Origin: CAIVAT01 sp037128705
GTDB lineage: Bacteria; Bacteroidota; Bacteroidia; Bacteroidales; FEN-979
Length of the DNA: 64,000 nt
Direction of reading: 5' to 3'
NCBI GenBank assembly: GCA_037128705.1
Contig: JBAXVX010000013.1
Span: 39,876 to 103,875, forward strand
The notes beneath the pieces were generated by a model that made no database searches, had not been told where the DNA came from, and was given only the letters and a program-made list of their open reading frames with translations. Numbering within the stretch: position 1 is the first letter of the stretch; the number at the start of each line of letters is the position of its first letter. Positions 25,475 through 33,454 of this stretch are shown in pieces. A program made the translations under genes and the position numbers.

Positions 25475-27127
25475 TCAAAGTCCAATACTCTCCTCAGAGA
25501 TCAGCACAGGAATGAAACCCGGATTCGGGTTTCCGCTGCCACTGTCGAGGTTATACTGATACAACGATACCACATCCAGATCTGACCCGGTCCAGGCGGC
25601 AGGTTTTATGACCAGGAACGTTCTTACCTGCTTGCTGCTTAACTCTGCGTTAACCCAGGAGCCAGTGTTAGCATAAATACCGGTGTAATTTTTTCCCGCG
25701 GGATAAACCTTCAGCATGGGATTGTGGGTGTGTCCGAAGGCAACTATTTTGTACTTTTTTGGCGCCGCTGACTGCATATATTCATAGGAGGCGGCCAATG
25801 AAAGATCAATGCTCCCATCCAGGATGGCCATCAGGACCGGCATGGTTACGGCGACCCCATTCCCCGTTTCAGTTGCTGGCCATTTATCTTCAATGTTGGC
25901 GGCATACATATCGCGCACCCCATCAAAACTGAGCGATGATGTGTAACCATCAATGCCTGTCATCCTTATGTTAGAAGAATCTGCAACAACCTTTAACGAA
26001 TAATGAATTTGCAGATAGGTAATGGATGCAGCCCATGCAGTTAAAAATTCAACCTGGCCGGTCCCGGCAACAGTCTCCTTTAGTTTCGAACTCCCATGTT
26101 CCATAAGCCCTTCCGCATCCAGTCGTGAAACAAAATATCCCGGTGGCAGCATGTGACCCGGGTTCGAAAGTGGTTGGGGACAATTAAAGAAATCATAGCG
26201 GTGACCATGTTCCATAATGATTTCATCCGTCGGTGAATAATGGCCGAGTCCGGGTGAATCTCCCTGCCAGATAACTCCCGGGATGATCTCCTGAAGGATC
26301 GCCTGCGTTAACAGCATGTCATGGTTTCCGGGAACATAGACCAGCTGAACGATGCCACCAGCCGCAATGGCTTTGAGTTTACTGACGATATCACGGTTGA
26401 CATCTGCGTTGGCAATAGACAGAAAGTAATCCCTTGAATCGTGAATCCCCGCCTGGGAATCAAACGGTGATATACGATACGGAACCACCCATTCGTCGAA
26501 CAGATCGCCCAGAATGACCAGTTGTCTAACCTGGGGACTGGTCATCACCATATCGAGCAGACTGTCGAGCGCCGTTGCATTTTTAGTAAACCAGCAATAT
26601 TTTAATGCTGCAGCGCGTTGGTCACCCATGTGGATATCACTGATACATACCATGGCGTTGCGTTGGGTGGAGCCATTCCCGAGAAGCAGATGCACTGCCG
26701 TTGTGCGCACTTCAATCACGGTGTTTGACTGCAGGGTCAGTCCGGATGTCGATTTCAGTCCTGTTTTAAGGGTAACCATGTATTTCCATCCTTCATTCAG
26801 CTGAAACCCGGGCAGAAATGCAAGGAAGATCTTCCTCCCCGAGGAAATTATCTGATACATTGCATCGAGGGGGCCATTCCTGTCTGAAAAAGAGATATTT
26901 CCCCTGATGGTCGAGGAATCAACCGGCTGGCTGAAATCCAGCTCAATGGATCGTTCCTGCCAATTCAGAACGTAGTATAATTCATTCTGAAGGTTCAATT
27001 TTGGCAAATTCACCGTCAGGTATACCGGTTCGACAGGGGACTCCGTCTTTTTGCAGGATTGCTGGAATAAGAGCAGGGCACCAAAAGCCGTACCCCATGC
27101 AAATAAAAAAAGGCACTTGAGTTTCAT
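25475..27127 (-). CDS. Lipoprotein metallophosphoesterase with N-terminal Ig-like domain
   Basis: A 550-residue lipoprotein (lipobox near FQQSC, Cys about residue 25). An Ig-like domain (about 35-145) is followed by a calcineurin-type phosphoesterase with all metal motifs: SDIHMGD, GDLFDEW, GNHDML, HGHRYDFFN and FGHTHNP. The order is like LpxH-type or nucleotide phosphodiesterases, but the cell-surface or periplasmic location points to another phosphoester substrate. It is the last of three minus-strand genes after the MbnP-like lipoprotein and the PAP2 phosphatase. The coding sequence extended from the PAP2 gene by frameshift would stop 12 bp before its start, supporting an operon. Confidence 0.8.
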   Translation of the reverse strand: MKLKCLFLFAWGTAFGALLLFQQSCKKTESPVEPVYLTVNLPKLNLQNELYYVLNWQERSIELDFSQPVDSSTIRGNISFSDRNGPLDAMYQIISSGRKIFLAFLPGFQLNEGWKYMVTLKTGLKSTSGLTLQSNTVIEVRTTAVHLLLGNGSTQRNAMVCISDIHMGDQRAAALKYCWFTKNATALDSLLDMVMTSPQVRQLVILGDLFDEWVVPYRISPFDSQAGIHDSRDYFLSIANADVNRDIVSKLKAIAAGGIVQLVYVPGNHDMLLTQAILQEIIPGVIWQGDSPGLGHYSPTDEIIMEHGHRYDFFNCPQPLSNPGHMLPPGYFVSRLDAEGLMEHGSSKLKETVAGTGQVEFLTAWAASITYLQIHYSLKVVADSSNIRMTGIDGYTSSLSFDGVRDMYAANIEDKWPATETGNGVAVTMPVLMAILDGSIDLSLAASYEYMQSAAPKKYKIVAFGHTHNPMLKVYPAGKNYTGIYANTGSWVNAELSSKQVRTFLVIKPAAWTGSDLDVVSLYQYNLDSGSGNPNPGFIPVLISEESIGL

Positions 27128-27231
27128 TGGTCAATTTATTTATTTCTTCCGGGTCGATGTATCAATTCTTCCTTCATCATCTTCTTTACTGCCATAGAAC
27201 CGCCAGCGGATCACGACGCTGAAAAGCTGAT

Positions 27232-27792
27232 TTAACCAGTGAAACCTGCCCGGGTAAAAATCCAGGGAATACTGCAGCCAATAAAGGTTCCTATCAGTAT
27301 TCCCGCCAGGATATCACTTGGATAATGCACCCCAAGCGCCATCCGCGAATAACCCACTGCAAAAGCCCAGATGTAGACCGGGATCACGATTCTTTTTTTT
27401 CGGAACAGTACCGACAACAATGCAGCCATGGCAAAGGCTTCGAGGGTATGGCCTGAAGGGAAGGAGGAATCACCTCCGGTAGAGAGTTTTTCGATATAGG
27501 GATAGGTGACAAATGGCCGTTCACGGTCGATCACCAGTTTCAGTCCCTGGCTGATCAGGGGAACTGTAATTAACACAACGGCAATCATAAAGAACCTGAT
27601 GCGCATGGGTTTCGACCTCCTCACGACCGAAATAATAAGGACGATCAAACCCAATGAAATACTGGTAAAGGTGGTGTAGTTGGAGATAAATTGCCACAGC
27701 GGGGTTGACCCCTGAAAAGCATGGTCGTGTACCCAGGTTAACAGTGCGATGTCGAGAGATGAAAAATTCAAGTTCGCGATTTTATTGTCCAA
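27232..27792 (-). CDS. PAP2 family membrane phosphatase, apparently frameshifted near the C-terminus
   Basis: A 186-residue integral membrane PAP2 phosphatase from a TTG start. The three acid-phosphatase motifs are present: the first as RERPFV (within a KLVIDRERPF-type context), the second FPSGHT and the third SRMALGVHYPSD. Members dephosphorylate undecaprenyl diphosphate, phosphatidate or lipid A. The reading frame ends GFTG just after a T5 run (plus-strand A5 at 27256-27260). A -1 shift there opens about 37 further residues of convincing protein (YPGRFHWLNQLFSVV and RWRFYGSKED) ending at 27140. This suggests an indel or slippage, so the true C-terminus may be longer. It lies 6 bp after the MbnP-like gene. 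Confidence 0.82.
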   Translation of the reverse strand: MDNKIANLNFSSLDIALLTWVHDHAFQGSTPLWQFISNYTTFTSISLGLIVLIISVVRRSKPMRIRFFMIAVVLITVPLISQGLKLVIDRERPFVTYPYIEKLSTGGDSSFPSGHTLEAFAMAALLSVLFRKKRIVIPVYIWAFAVGYSRMALGVHYPSDILAGILIGTFIGCSIPWIFTRAGFTG

Positions 27793-27798
27793 TGATAC

Positions 27799-28662
27799 TC
27801 ATTTATAACCTGATCTGAAAGATAAATCTTTGAAATGTTTCAATCGCCGGAGTGTAAAAACATCCCACCCGTTTTCCTTTACCATCTGCATGGCCGGTTG
27901 TTTCTGCATGATGGCACCTCCCCAATAGTTGTGATCATATACATGCGGGTTCTCAAACCATTGTTCGATTTGCATGGCAATGTCAAACCGCACCTGTTCA
28001 TTGTCAGCCATGCTAAATGAGGAGCCGGGCAAACTCACTGTAAAACAATTCTGGACGAATGCATAGATCGAATCAACATCATAGCCGCTTCCTTTATAAA
28101 GCTGCCCGATTCCCAGGTGGAAATTGAACGGCATGAGCAGGCCGCCGGGATCCCTCCATTTCCCATTCATCATCATATAATGGTAACCGCCTCCAAGAAC
28201 AGCAGGCCAGCCCATGATCGCCTCAGGCGGATTCACGAACATGTTGGATTTGTTTTTTGCTTCGGAAATTCCGAAAATAAAGGTGATCGAATCGTAGGTC
28301 CCGGCCGGTATCTTATCAGGGAACAAAATTGTTTTTGTTCCTGTCAGGTTTTCATCAACATAGAATATATCCTTTACCTCCCCGATGACCTTGCGGGTTC
28401 CGTCATGGTTGTAGAAGGTAATGTCGGAGATAAAATACATCAGGTCGGTGACCAGGTATTCATTTCCGGCAGCATTGGTATAAATCAGCTCATTTCGTTT
28501 CAATGGCTCACCTTTTACCAGGTGGTCAATGTAAAAGACAACAGTGCCGCCTGGTGTTTCCGGGACAGGATCCGAGTTTTTTTTACAGCCTGTCAGAAAA
28601 ATAAGCAGGAGTAAAAAAACAAAAAAGGTATTTGCCGGTGAAATCGAAGCGCTTTTAAACAT
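27799..28662 (-). CDS. MbnP-like lipoprotein
   Basis: A 287-residue lipoprotein (lipobox FLTGC, Cys about residue 26) with an MbnP-type domain (PF20243): GTVVFYIDHLVKGEPLKRN, YLVTDLMYFISDITFYNHDG, YDSITFIFGIS, GWPAVLGGGYHYMMMNGKW and FHLGIGQ. MbnP was first noted beside methanobactin genes and is paired with MbnH elsewhere; copper binding is suspected. I see no MbnH or methanobactin genes here. It is the first gene of the minus-strand group with PAP2 and the metallophosphoesterase. Two CAAAnnTA sites upstream (28743-28758) could be -7 elements on the minus strand. Confidence 0.78.
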   Translation of the reverse strand: MFKSASISPANTFFVFLLLLIFLTGCKKNSDPVPETPGGTVVFYIDHLVKGEPLKRNELIYTNAAGNEYLVTDLMYFISDITFYNHDGTRKVIGEVKDIFYVDENLTGTKTILFPDKIPAGTYDSITFIFGISEAKNKSNMFVNPPEAIMGWPAVLGGGYHYMMMNGKWRDPGGLLMPFNFHLGIGQLYKGSGYDVDSIYAFVQNCFTVSLPGSSFSMADNEQVRFDIAMQIEQWFENPHVYDHNYWGGAIMQKQPAMQMVKENGWDVFTLRRLKHFKDLSFRSGYK

Positions 28663-28742
28663 GCTTTGTCATTCAGTATTTGAGATTTTTCCTTTAATAA
28701 CGGGACCCGCCTGCTTCCTGGTAAAGGTCGCCAGCAGGAGAT

Positions 28743-28758
28743 CAAAGTTACAAATTTA
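28743..28758 (-). promoter_or_regulatory. Candidate -7 elements for the MbnP-like operon
   Basis: Two adjacent minus-strand TAnnTTTG matches lie at 28758-28751 (TAAATTTG) and 28750-28743 (TAACTTTG), about 80-95 bp before the start at 28662. No clear -33 element was found. The rest of the 265-bp gap to kdpF shows nothing I can name. Confidence 0.3.
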
Positions 28759-28927
28759 GGAGAATCCCTCTTTATAAAACATTTATGCCTTCCCGGTTGA
28801 TCCTTATGAAATCCTTATAGATTCCGATGCAAATTTGCAGCCTGGGAAACCGAATCATTCAGTCTAATTAAAATTCAAAGATTTCGAGGCCGGATGCAAC
28901 CAAATTTTGATCTTTTAAACTTCTGAG

Positions 28928-29023
28928 ATGAGTTCCACAGCAGCACATATAATCGGGGCGGTTTTAACGCTCTTCATCCTGGGATACCTGGTGTATTCAC
29001 TTATTAAACCTGAAAAATTTTAA
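28928..29023 (+). CDS. kdpF: KdpF small membrane subunit of the potassium-transporting ATPase
   Basis: A 31-residue single-helix protein (MSSTAAHIIGAVLTLFILGY, then LVYSLIKPEKF). Its position 4 bp ahead of kdpA, its length and the terminal KPEKF are those of KdpF, which stabilises the KdpABC complex in the membrane. It is easily missed because of its size. Confidence 0.85.
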   Translation: MSSTAAHIIGAVLTLFILGYLVYSLIKPEKF

Positions 29024-29027
29024 TGCG

Positions 29028-30719
29028 ATGACCATCCAGGATATTATTCAGGTGATTTTATTCTTTGCCCTGCTGATCGGGATTACCCCTTTCCTTGGAA
29101 ATTATATGGGCAGGGTCTTCACCGGGAACCGGCATTTTATGCTGCCTGTTTTCGGATGGCTTGAAAAACTGACCTATAAATTCTCGGGCATCACTTCAGA
29201 TGAAGAGACGAATTGGAAATCATATACATTCAGTCTGCTTCTGTTCAATCTAACCGGATTTGTTTTTGTGTTTCTAATTCAGCTGTTTCAATCCTATCTG
29301 CCGCTGAATCCTGCGCATCTTCCCAATGTTTCCTGGCATCTCTCTTTCAATATTGCAGTTAGTTTTATGACAAATACCAACTGGCAATCCTATGCCGGGG
29401 AAACGACATTGAGTTACTTTGTTCAACTAATCGGGCTTAATATACAGAATTTTGTTAGCGCTGCTACCGGGATTGCTGTATTGCTGGCGCTGATCCGCGG
29501 GATATCCAGGAAAACCACCGATAAACTGGGCAATTTCTGGACTGACCTGACCCGGTCGACACTTTATGTTCTCCTGCCACTTTCAATATTGTTTGCCATC
29601 ATCCTGGTTGGGCAAGGCGTTGTGCAGAATTTCAAATCCTACGAAACGGTCCGGACCTTACAGGGTCCGATGCAGGTGATCCCGATGGGGCCCGCGGCTT
29701 CACAGATCGCCATCAAACAACTGGGAACCAACGGAGGCGGCTTTTTCAATGCCAACAGCGCACATCCTTTTGAAAATCCAACCCCACTGAGTAACTTTCT
29801 TCAGATGCTGGCCATTTTACTGATCCCGTCATCCCTGACATATACCTATGGTAAAATGGTGGGATCTATCCGCCAGGGCCGGGCTATTTTTTCAGCGATG
29901 CTTATTTTATTGGTTGTGGGATTGGGTTTCTCATTGTACGCTGAATACTCGTCCAACCCGATTTTCGGCCAACTTGCGCTGATGGAGGGAAAGGAGACCC
30001 GGTTCGGGATCACCAACAGCGTGCTCTGGTCAACCATCACCACCGCAGCATCCAACGGCTCGGTCAACGCACTGCACGATTCCCTTTCACCAATTACAGG
30101 CATGATCGCAATGATCAACCTGATGTTAGGCGAGATCGTGTTCGGCGGCGTGGGCGCAGGATTATACGGCATGATCGTGTTTATCATCCTCACCGTCTTC
30201 ATCGCCGGGCTGATGGTTGGCCGTACGCCGGAATACCTGGGTAAGAAAATCGAAGCATTCGAGGTAAAAATGGCCATCATTGCCGTGCTTGCCCCGAATT
30301 TTGTTATCCTCCTTTTCTCAGCGTGGGCCTCGGTAAGTAATGAGGGATTATCAGGACTGAACAATGCAGGGCCTCATGGCCTTTCAGAAATCCTCTATGC
30401 CTTTAGTTCAGCAGCAGGCAATAACGGCAGCGCATTTGCAGGACTCAATGCCAATACCCTGTTTTACAATCTGACATTGGGAATCGGCATGCTGATTGGT
30501 CGCTTTGGAGTGATCATCCCGGTGCTGGCCATTGCCGGCAATATGGCAGAAAAAAAAATCACACCGCTTTCGGCCGGCACGTTCCGAACCGACAATGGAT
30601 TGTTTATTGCGTTGCTGATTGCCGTGATCCTGATTGTTGGCGGGTTAACCCATTTTCCCGCTTTGTCTCTCGGCCCTATTGTCGACCATTTACTGATGAC
30701 CAGGGGCATTACCTTTTAA
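29028..30719 (+). CDS. kdpA: Potassium-transporting ATPase subunit A
   Basis: A 563-residue channel-like subunit with about ten helices. Selectivity-filter segments are visible: TNTNWQSYAGE near residue 115, GTNGGGFFNANSAHPFENPT near residue 234, and GNNGSAFAGLNANT near residue 465. It binds and translocates K+ with high affinity. Gene order and length are standard for the Kdp operon. It begins 4 bp after kdpF and ends 11 bp before kdpB, so translation is coupled. Confidence 0.95.
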   Translation: MTIQDIIQVILFFALLIGITPFLGNYMGRVFTGNRHFMLPVFGWLEKLTYKFSGITSDEETNWKSYTFSLLLFNLTGFVFVFLIQLFQSYLPLNPAHLPNVSWHLSFNIAVSFMTNTNWQSYAGETTLSYFVQLIGLNIQNFVSAATGIAVLLALIRGISRKTTDKLGNFWTDLTRSTLYVLLPLSILFAIILVGQGVVQNFKSYETVRTLQGPMQVIPMGPAASQIAIKQLGTNGGGFFNANSAHPFENPTPLSNFLQMLAILLIPSSLTYTYGKMVGSIRQGRAIFSAMLILLVVGLGFSLYAEYSSNPIFGQLALMEGKETRFGITNSVLWSTITTAASNGSVNALHDSLSPITGMIAMINLMLGEIVFGGVGAGLYGMIVFIILTVFIAGLMVGRTPEYLGKKIEAFEVKMAIIAVLAPNFVILLFSAWASVSNEGLSGLNNAGPHGLSEILYAFSSAAGNNGSAFAGLNANTLFYNLTLGIGMLIGRFGVIIPVLAIAGNMAEKKITPLSAGTFRTDNGLFIALLIAVILIVGGLTHFPALSLGPIVDHLLMTRGITF

Positions 30720-30730
30720 TTTTCTGTAAA

Positions 30731-32812
30731 ATGAGTGAAAAACAACATACCGGTCTCTTCAATAAAAAAATCATTCTCAAAGCTGCTTCCGACAGCATTG
30801 TGAAATTAAACCCGGCCTCTCTCATCCGAAACCCGGTCATTTTTATCGTAGCCATTGGTTCGGTCTTTACAACCATCATCGTTATTGCAGGACTTTTCCA
30901 GCATAACTTTTCGTCCTTCAACCTTCAGATTGCTGTCTGGTTGTGGTTCACCGTGTTGTTTGCCAATTTCTCCGAAGCGATTGCCGAAGGCCGGGGCAAA
31001 GCGCAGGCCGAAAGTCTCCGGAAGAACCGGACACAGGCCAAAGCCCGCAAGATGTCGGGGAAACAGGAAGTTTCGGTCCTTGCCACCGATCTTAAAAAAA
31101 ACGACCTGGTCATTTGCGAAGCGGGGGATGTAATCCCTTCGGATGGCGAGGTGGTTGAAGGGATCGCCAGTGTGGATGAATCGGCCATCACCGGCGAATC
31201 AGCGCCGGTAATAAGGGAAAGTGGCGGGGACCGTTCAGCCGTTACGGGGGGCACCAAGGTGATCAGCGACCGGATTATCGTAAGGATTACATCTGAACCC
31301 GGTAACACCTTTATCGACCGGATCATTGCGCTGGTTGAAGGGGCCAAACGCCAGAAAACCCCAAATGAAATAGCCCTGTCTATCCTCCTTTCGGGATTAA
31401 CCATCATTTTTTTACTGGCCGTCGCAACACTTCCGGCATTCTTCGGATACAGCCTTTCCGCATCGGGTATGCCTTCATCTCAAAACCTGACACTTCCGGT
31501 GTTGATCGCACTGCTGGTATGCCTGATCCCGACAACCATCGGGGGCTTATTGAGCGCCATCGGAATCAGCGGCATGGACCGGTTAATTCAGCGCAACGTG
31601 ATCGCCACGAGCGGTCGGGCCATTGAAGCAGCCGGTGATGTGGATGTGCTGCTGCTCGACAAAACCGGGACCATCACCCTCGGTAACCGGATGGCAACCA
31701 ATTTCATTCCCGCGGATGGGGTTTCGGTTGAAGAACTTGCTGATGCGGCCCAGCTTTCTTCTTTGTCGGATGAGACTCCCGAAGGCCGGTCCATTGTAAT
31801 TCTTGCCAAGGAAAAATTCGGAATCCGGGGCCGTGAAGTTCACCAGATGAATGCCACGTTTATCCCATTCACTGCGCAATCGAGGATGAGCGGCGTTGAT
31901 TTTAAAACCGAAGATGATGTCTTTCACAACATTCGTAAAGGATCATCGGAGGCCATCCGGACCTTTATTCAAAACAACAACGGATTTTATCCGCAAAAAA
32001 TCCAGGATGTCGTTTCAGATCTGGCGCGCCAGGGTGCAACACCATTGGTTGTGGCTGAAGGGAACCGGGTAATCGGGGTTATCCACCTCAAGGATATTGT
32101 CAAAGGCGGGATTAAGCAACGGTTCAGTGAACTTCGTAAAATGGGAATCAGGACCGTGATGATTACCGGGGATAATCCGCTTACGGCAGCAGCCATTGCA
32201 GCCGAAGCAGGAGTGGACGATTTCATGGCTGAGGCAAAACCAGAAGACAAGTTGCACCGTATCCGGGAAGAACAGGCAAAGGGACACCTGGTCGGAATGA
32301 TCGGAGATGGGACCAATGATGCACCCGCTCTGGCCCAGGCGGATATCGGTATAGCCATGAATTCTGGTACGCAGGCGGCACGGGAGGCAGGGAATATGGT
32401 CGACCTTGACAGCAATCCAACCAAACTGATTGAGGTGGTTGAGGTAGGCAAGCAACTGCTAATGACCCGGGGCTCTCTCACCACATTCAGCATTGCCAAC
32501 GATGTGGCTAAATACTTTGCCATTATACCGGCCATCGCCGTTGCACTCTATTCAGGGAAATCAGGAGTTGGCCCCCTTTCAGCATTAAACGTCATGCACC
32601 TCGGATCGCCGCAAAGTGCTATCCTGAGTGCGGTGATTTTCAATGCGTTCATTATAATACTGTTGGTTCCACTTGCTTTAAAAGGAGTCCGCTACCGACC
32701 TGTATCGGCCAATGCCGCCCTGACGCGTAACCTGCTCATTTTTGGCCTCGGGGGACTTATTGCGCCTTTTATTGGGATAAAGCTGATAGATCTGTTGATT
32801 AACTTAGGGTAA
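30731..32812 (+). CDS. kdpB: Potassium-transporting ATPase ATP-binding subunit B
   Basis: A 693-residue P-type ATPase subunit. It has the actuator motif SAITGESAPV, the phosphorylation site DKTGTITLGN with Asp310, the nucleotide-binding KGSSEAI region, and GDGTNDAPALAQADIG in the hinge. ATP hydrolysis here drives K+ uptake through KdpA. The sequence is full length with no damage. A low-complexity spacer of GGTAACAG-type repeats separates it from kdpC. Confidence 0.95.
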   Translation: MSEKQHTGLFNKKIILKAASDSIVKLNPASLIRNPVIFIVAIGSVFTTIIVIAGLFQHNFSSFNLQIAVWLWFTVLFANFSEAIAEGRGKAQAESLRKNRTQAKARKMSGKQEVSVLATDLKKNDLVICEAGDVIPSDGEVVEGIASVDESAITGESAPVIRESGGDRSAVTGGTKVISDRIIVRITSEPGNTFIDRIIALVEGAKRQKTPNEIALSILLSGLTIIFLLAVATLPAFFGYSLSASGMPSSQNLTLPVLIALLVCLIPTTIGGLLSAIGISGMDRLIQRNVIATSGRAIEAAGDVDVLLLDKTGTITLGNRMATNFIPADGVSVEELADAAQLSSLSDETPEGRSIVILAKEKFGIRGREVHQMNATFIPFTAQSRMSGVDFKTEDDVFHNIRKGSSEAIRTFIQNNNGFYPQKIQDVVSDLARQGATPLVVAEGNRVIGVIHLKDIVKGGIKQRFSELRKMGIRTVMITGDNPLTAAAIAAEAGVDDFMAEAKPEDKLHRIREEQAKGHLVGMIGDGTNDAPALAQADIGIAMNSGTQAAREAGNMVDLDSNPTKLIEVVEVGKQLLMTRGSLTTFSIANDVAKYFAIIPAIAVALYSGKSGVGPLSALNVMHLGSPQSAILSAVIFNAFIIILLVPLALKGVRYRPVSANAALTRNLLIFGLGGLIAPFIGIKLIDLLINLG

Positions 32813-32866
32813 CAGAAATAAGAGTGACAAGGTAACAGGGTGACAGGGTAACAGGGTACAGGGTAT
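32808..32866 (+). repeat. Tandem GGTRACAG octamers between kdpB and kdpC
   Basis: GGTAACAG at 32808 is followed by a run at 32831-32861 of GGTAACAG, GGTGACAG, GGTAACAG and a degenerate GGTACAG. This occupies the 69-bp gap inside the kdp operon and overlaps the kdpB stop codon. Confidence 0.7.
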
Positions 32867-32881
32867 AAAAATGTTTAAATA

Positions 32882-33454
32882 ATGAAAACGCTGATAATTT
32901 CTTTGAAAATATTCCTCTTTTTAACTGTCTTAACAGGAATCATTTATCCGTTGGTTGTAACAGGGATTGCCCAGGCCCTGTATCCTGGAAAAGCGAATGG
33001 AAGTTTAATTGTAAAGGATCATCAGAAGATCGGGAGTGAACTGATCGGCCAGCAATTTGATTCCGACAGATATTTCACCTCAAGGCCATCGGCTGTATCA
33101 TATAACCCATTGCCTTCGGGTGGATCAAATTACGGGCTGACCAATGCCAGACTAAAAAACCTGGTCTCTGATCGCAGACAGCAATTTCGGGTGTTTAATC
33201 ATTTGGATACCTGTACCGCCATACCGGCCGAAATGCTGTTTGCCTCTGCCAGCGGGCTTGATCCGCACATTTCGCTGCGGGCCGCATTGCTGCAGGTCGA
33301 CCGAATTGCCGGATCACGCAAATTCAATATGCTTCAAAAACAAAAATTGATACAATATGTTCAGAATATCTCCGAATCTCCCCAGTTTTTATGTCTTGGT
33401 GAAGAACGGATCAATGTATTATTGCTAAATTTGAGGTTGGATGACATCAAATGA
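32882..33454 (+). CDS. kdpC: Potassium-transporting ATPase subunit C
   Basis: A 190-residue single-helix subunit. The N-terminal anchor (about residues 10-30) is followed by the conserved FTSRPSAVSYNPLPSGGSN and the ASASGLDPHISLRAALLQVDR block. It stabilises nucleotide binding of KdpB. It is the third large subunit of the complex. Its last 14 bp overlap the kdpD frame if kdpD begins at ATG 33441. Confidence 0.93.
   Translation: MKTLIISLKIFLFLTVLTGIIYPLVVTGIAQALYPGKANGSLIVKDHQKIGSELIGQQFDSDRYFTSRPSAVSYNPLPSGGSNYGLTNARLKNLVSDRRQQFRVFNHLDTCTAIPAEMLFASASGLDPHISLRAALLQVDRIAGSRKFNMLQKQKLIQYVQNISESPQFLCLGEERINVLLLNLRLDDIK

Noticed and set aside
32808..32866. The GGTAACAG repeats as a CRISPR-like or regulatory array
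   Set aside because: The unit is only 8 bp with no spacers and lies within one operon; low-complexity slippage repeat is the simpler reading.
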